Assembly: GCA_003560935.1 (NCBI GenBank)
Contig: PWJF01000263.1
Location: 1 to 8,062, forward strand
Direction: 5' to 3'
DNA: 8,062 bases
Source: Ignavibacteriales bacterium
GTDB lineage: Bacteria > Bacteroidota > Ignavibacteria > T3Sed10-11
In this document: positions 6,170 to 8,062 of the stretch, piece by piece
How the letters are laid out: every line of letters starts with the position of its first letter
Numbering within the stretch: position 1 is the first letter of the stretch
Notes under the pieces: generated by a model
Database searches by the model: none
Seen by the model: only the letters and a program-made list of their open reading frames with translations
What the model was told of the DNA's origin: nothing
Position numbers and translations under genes: made by a program

Positions 6170-7993
6170 ATGAAACAATCCATACACATTCTCCCGGATG
6201 ATATTGCGAGTAAGATTGCCGCCGGTGAAGTAATCCAGAGACCTGCCTCGGTTGTAAAAGAAGCGGTTGAAAATTCAATCGATGCCGGCGCGCACCATAT
6301 TGTCGTTACCATCAAAGAAAGCGGTAAATCGTTTATACAAATAGCAGATGACGGAAGCGGCATGTCGTCATCCGATCTTGACATTTCATTCGAACGGCAC
6401 GCTACCAGCAAAATCCGAACATATGACGACCTTGAAAATATACGAACGCTCGGATTTCGCGGTGAAGCGCTTGCGTCAATCGCTGCCGTAGCACAGGTGG
6501 AAATCAGATCCCGAACCGCCGATGAAGATGTCGGCGTACACTTGAAGGTAGAAGGGGGGGTGAAACATACACCCGAACCGTTCGGGATGGAACCGGGTAC
6601 GACGCTTACCGTAAAGAACCTTTTCTATAACACTCCCGCACGCCGAAACTTCCTGAAAACCAACGCGACCGAATTTAAACACATTCTCGATACCGTTCAA
6701 CGCGCGGCGCTTGCAAATCCGGAGTTGGCATTCACGTTCATCAGCGATGACGATACCGTCTTTTCCGTAGAAAAGTCCGATCTCCACACACGTATCCGTG
6801 AATTGTACGGCGAAGAATTGAGTGAAGGATTAATGGAGTGTAACGAAGAAACCGATTATCTTACGGTGTATGGTTTCTTTGCCAAACCTGAGTATTCGCG
6901 CCGCACACGCAATGAGCAGTTCCTTTTTCTGAATCGCCGTTACATTATCAACCGTTCAATCAACCACGCCGTGTACCGGGCATATGAGCATCTGCTTATT
7001 AAGGGAAGTTATCCTTTTTATGTACTCTTCATCGATGTCGATCCTTCGCGAATCGACGTCAATATTCATCCTTCGAAACTCGAAGCAAAATTCGACGATG
7101 AACGAAGCGTATACGGTATTGTCACCTCGGTGGTGAGAAAAACACTTGCCGAACACGATATGGTACCGTCGCTGACGATGAGCGGTCCGGACGAGACAAC
7201 CGGACATACACACATTAATCAAAACCGGCATCGTTCACCCCTGCAAATGCTGCGTGTCAATCCCCAAACGGGTGAGATCATCGAAAATAGCGGGAAGGGA
7301 GAACAGGCAACGACTGATCTGAATTTGTTTCAGCGGGATAGTTTCAGATCGCCTCATCGCAGAACGGATGATGCTATGCAAGAACGCCCCGCGGAAGAAC
7401 GGACCGGAGAGGAGAGCGGCGGTACGGAGTCGGGACTAATATATCAACTACACAATAAGTACATTCTGGCTCAGATCAGGTCCGGCTTAATGATAATCGA
7501 TCAGCATGTAGCGCATGAGCGGGTACTGTACGAGCGTGCACTGAAGCGATTCACGACACGAAACCCGGCTTCACAACAGTTATTGTTCCCCGAGACGGTT
7601 GAACTGGGTCATGCAGATGTGGAACTTGTTAAGGAAATACAGCCGTTATTAAACACATTAGGATTCGATTTGAAAACATTCAGCAAGAATACAATTGTGA
7701 TCGAGGGAATTCCGGCGGATGTTCGTCCGGGATATGAGCACAATATTCTGCAAAAAGTACTGGATGAGTATCGATCCAATATGAATGCACAGATAGATGC
7801 GCGGGATAACCTCGCAAAATCTTTCGCGTGCAAAACTGCTATCAAGACTGGAGATCGGTTAACCGATGAAGAAATGCGCGATCTGATCGATCAATTGTTC
7901 GCGACCGAGATGCCGTACGTATGTCCGCACGGCAGACCGGTTGTGATAAAATTAAGCGTCGATGAACTTGATAAGAAATTCGGAAGAACATAG
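6170..7993 (+). CDS. mutL: DNA mismatch repair protein MutL, endonuclease type, 607 aa
   Basis: MutL couples mismatch recognition by MutS to strand removal. Residues are numbered from ATG 6170. The GHKL ATPase has IAAGEV (16-21), the catalytic Glu34-Asn35 region in KEAVENSIDAGA, DDGSG (60-64), and HATSK with GFRGEAL (77-101). A low-complexity linker (about 335-420) leads to the C-terminal dimerisation/nuclease domain. That domain has DQHVAHERVLYE (444-455), matching the metal-binding DQHAxxExxxxE motif with Val for Ala. ACKTAIKTGD (553-562), CPHGRP (585-590) and the terminal FGR complete the nuclease-type set, so this MutL should nick DNA itself without MutH. QLLFP (470-474) fits a beta-clamp-binding motif. 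A TTG at 6161 would add three residues (610 aa), with AGGAG 13 bases upstream; ATG gives the more family-like N-terminus. Identification is firm; the start is uncertain. Confidence 0.96.
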   Translation: MKQSIHILPDDIASKIAAGEVIQRPASVVKEAVENSIDAGAHHIVVTIKESGKSFIQIADDGSGMSSSDLDISFERHATSKIRTYDDLENIRTLGFRGEALASIAAVAQVEIRSRTADEDVGVHLKVEGGVKHTPEPFGMEPGTTLTVKNLFYNTPARRNFLKTNATEFKHILDTVQRAALANPELAFTFISDDDTVFSVEKSDLHTRIRELYGEELSEGLMECNEETDYLTVYGFFAKPEYSRRTRNEQFLFLNRRYIINRSINHAVYRAYEHLLIKGSYPFYVLFIDVDPSRIDVNIHPSKLEAKFDDERSVYGIVTSVVRKTLAEHDMVPSLTMSGPDETTGHTHINQNRHRSPLQMLRVNPQTGEIIENSGKGEQATTDLNLFQRDSFRSPHRRTDDAMQERPAEERTGEESGGTESGLIYQLHNKYILAQIRSGLMIIDQHVAHERVLYERALKRFTTRNPASQQLLFPETVELGHADVELVKEIQPLLNTLGFDLKTFSKNTIVIEGIPADVRPGYEHNILQKVLDEYRSNMNAQIDARDNLAKSFACKTAIKTGDRLTDEEMRDLIDQLFATEMPYVCPHGRPVVIKLSVDELDKKFGRT

Positions 7994-8027
7994 AAAATAT
8001 ACTTCATAAAAAAGTAAAGTGAATGTT

Positions 8028-8062
8028 ATGAACACATTACATACAAACGGTCAATACAAAAA
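8028..8062 (+). CDS. Possible start of a downstream gene (partial)
   Basis: An open frame starts at ATG 8028, with an in-frame GTG at 8019, and runs off the window as MNTLHTNGQYK. It lies 34 bases after mutL on the same strand, with no terminator-like structure between them, so it may continue the cluster. No clear SD is visible and only 11 residues can be read, so it cannot be identified and may be chance. Confidence 0.3.
   Translation, partial: MNTLHTNGQYK

Overview
The window is an ordinary chromosomal stretch of a bacterium with all recognisable genes on the + strand. Protein flavour and mixed ribosome-binding-site use (strong AGGAGG before some genes, none before purF or mutL) suggest the Bacteroidota/Chlorobi/Ignavibacteria (FCB) side of the tree. 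The main pointers are a [4Fe-4S], propeptide-type PurF with SNTATLGY, an endonuclease-type MutL with a QLLFP clamp motif, and a short FEYTPRYYKP membrane protein. This placement is inferred from sequence style and was not tested with a tree.

Region 1 (1-435): the last codons of an unidentified upstream gene end at 73. A sigma70-like promoter follows, with a near-perfect dyad over its -10 box. Next comes a 54-residue FmdB-type zinc ribbon protein behind a strong Shine-Dalgarno (SD), then a 14-bp stem-loop that is a plausible terminator or attenuator. Region 2 (436-1883): a gene for an exported erythromycin-esterase-superfamily enzyme with the full catalytic set, then a 146-base spacer holding a degenerate heptad repeat that can fold back on itself.

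Region 3 (1884-7993): a tight co-directional cluster, purF, a CDP-alcohol phosphatidyltransferase (pgsA-like), ftsY, a dipeptide epimerase, a small single-pass membrane protein, and mutL. Junctions are -4, +3, -4, +5 and +5 or +14 bases, so one transcript with translational coupling is likely. The products act in different processes: the first step of purine synthesis, phospholipid head-group synthesis, membrane targeting of ribosomes, murein peptide recycling, an unknown membrane role, and mismatch repair. The membrane/envelope theme in the middle (pgsA-like, ftsY, epimerase, small membrane protein) is the only functional thread I see. Region 4 (7994-8062): a short spacer and a possible start of a further gene at 8028.

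I see no mobile element, CRISPR array, tRNA, rRNA or clearly new multi-gene system. The points most worth a second look are the small membrane protein, the dyad over the first promoter, the two intergenic fold-back structures and the exported esterase-like enzyme.
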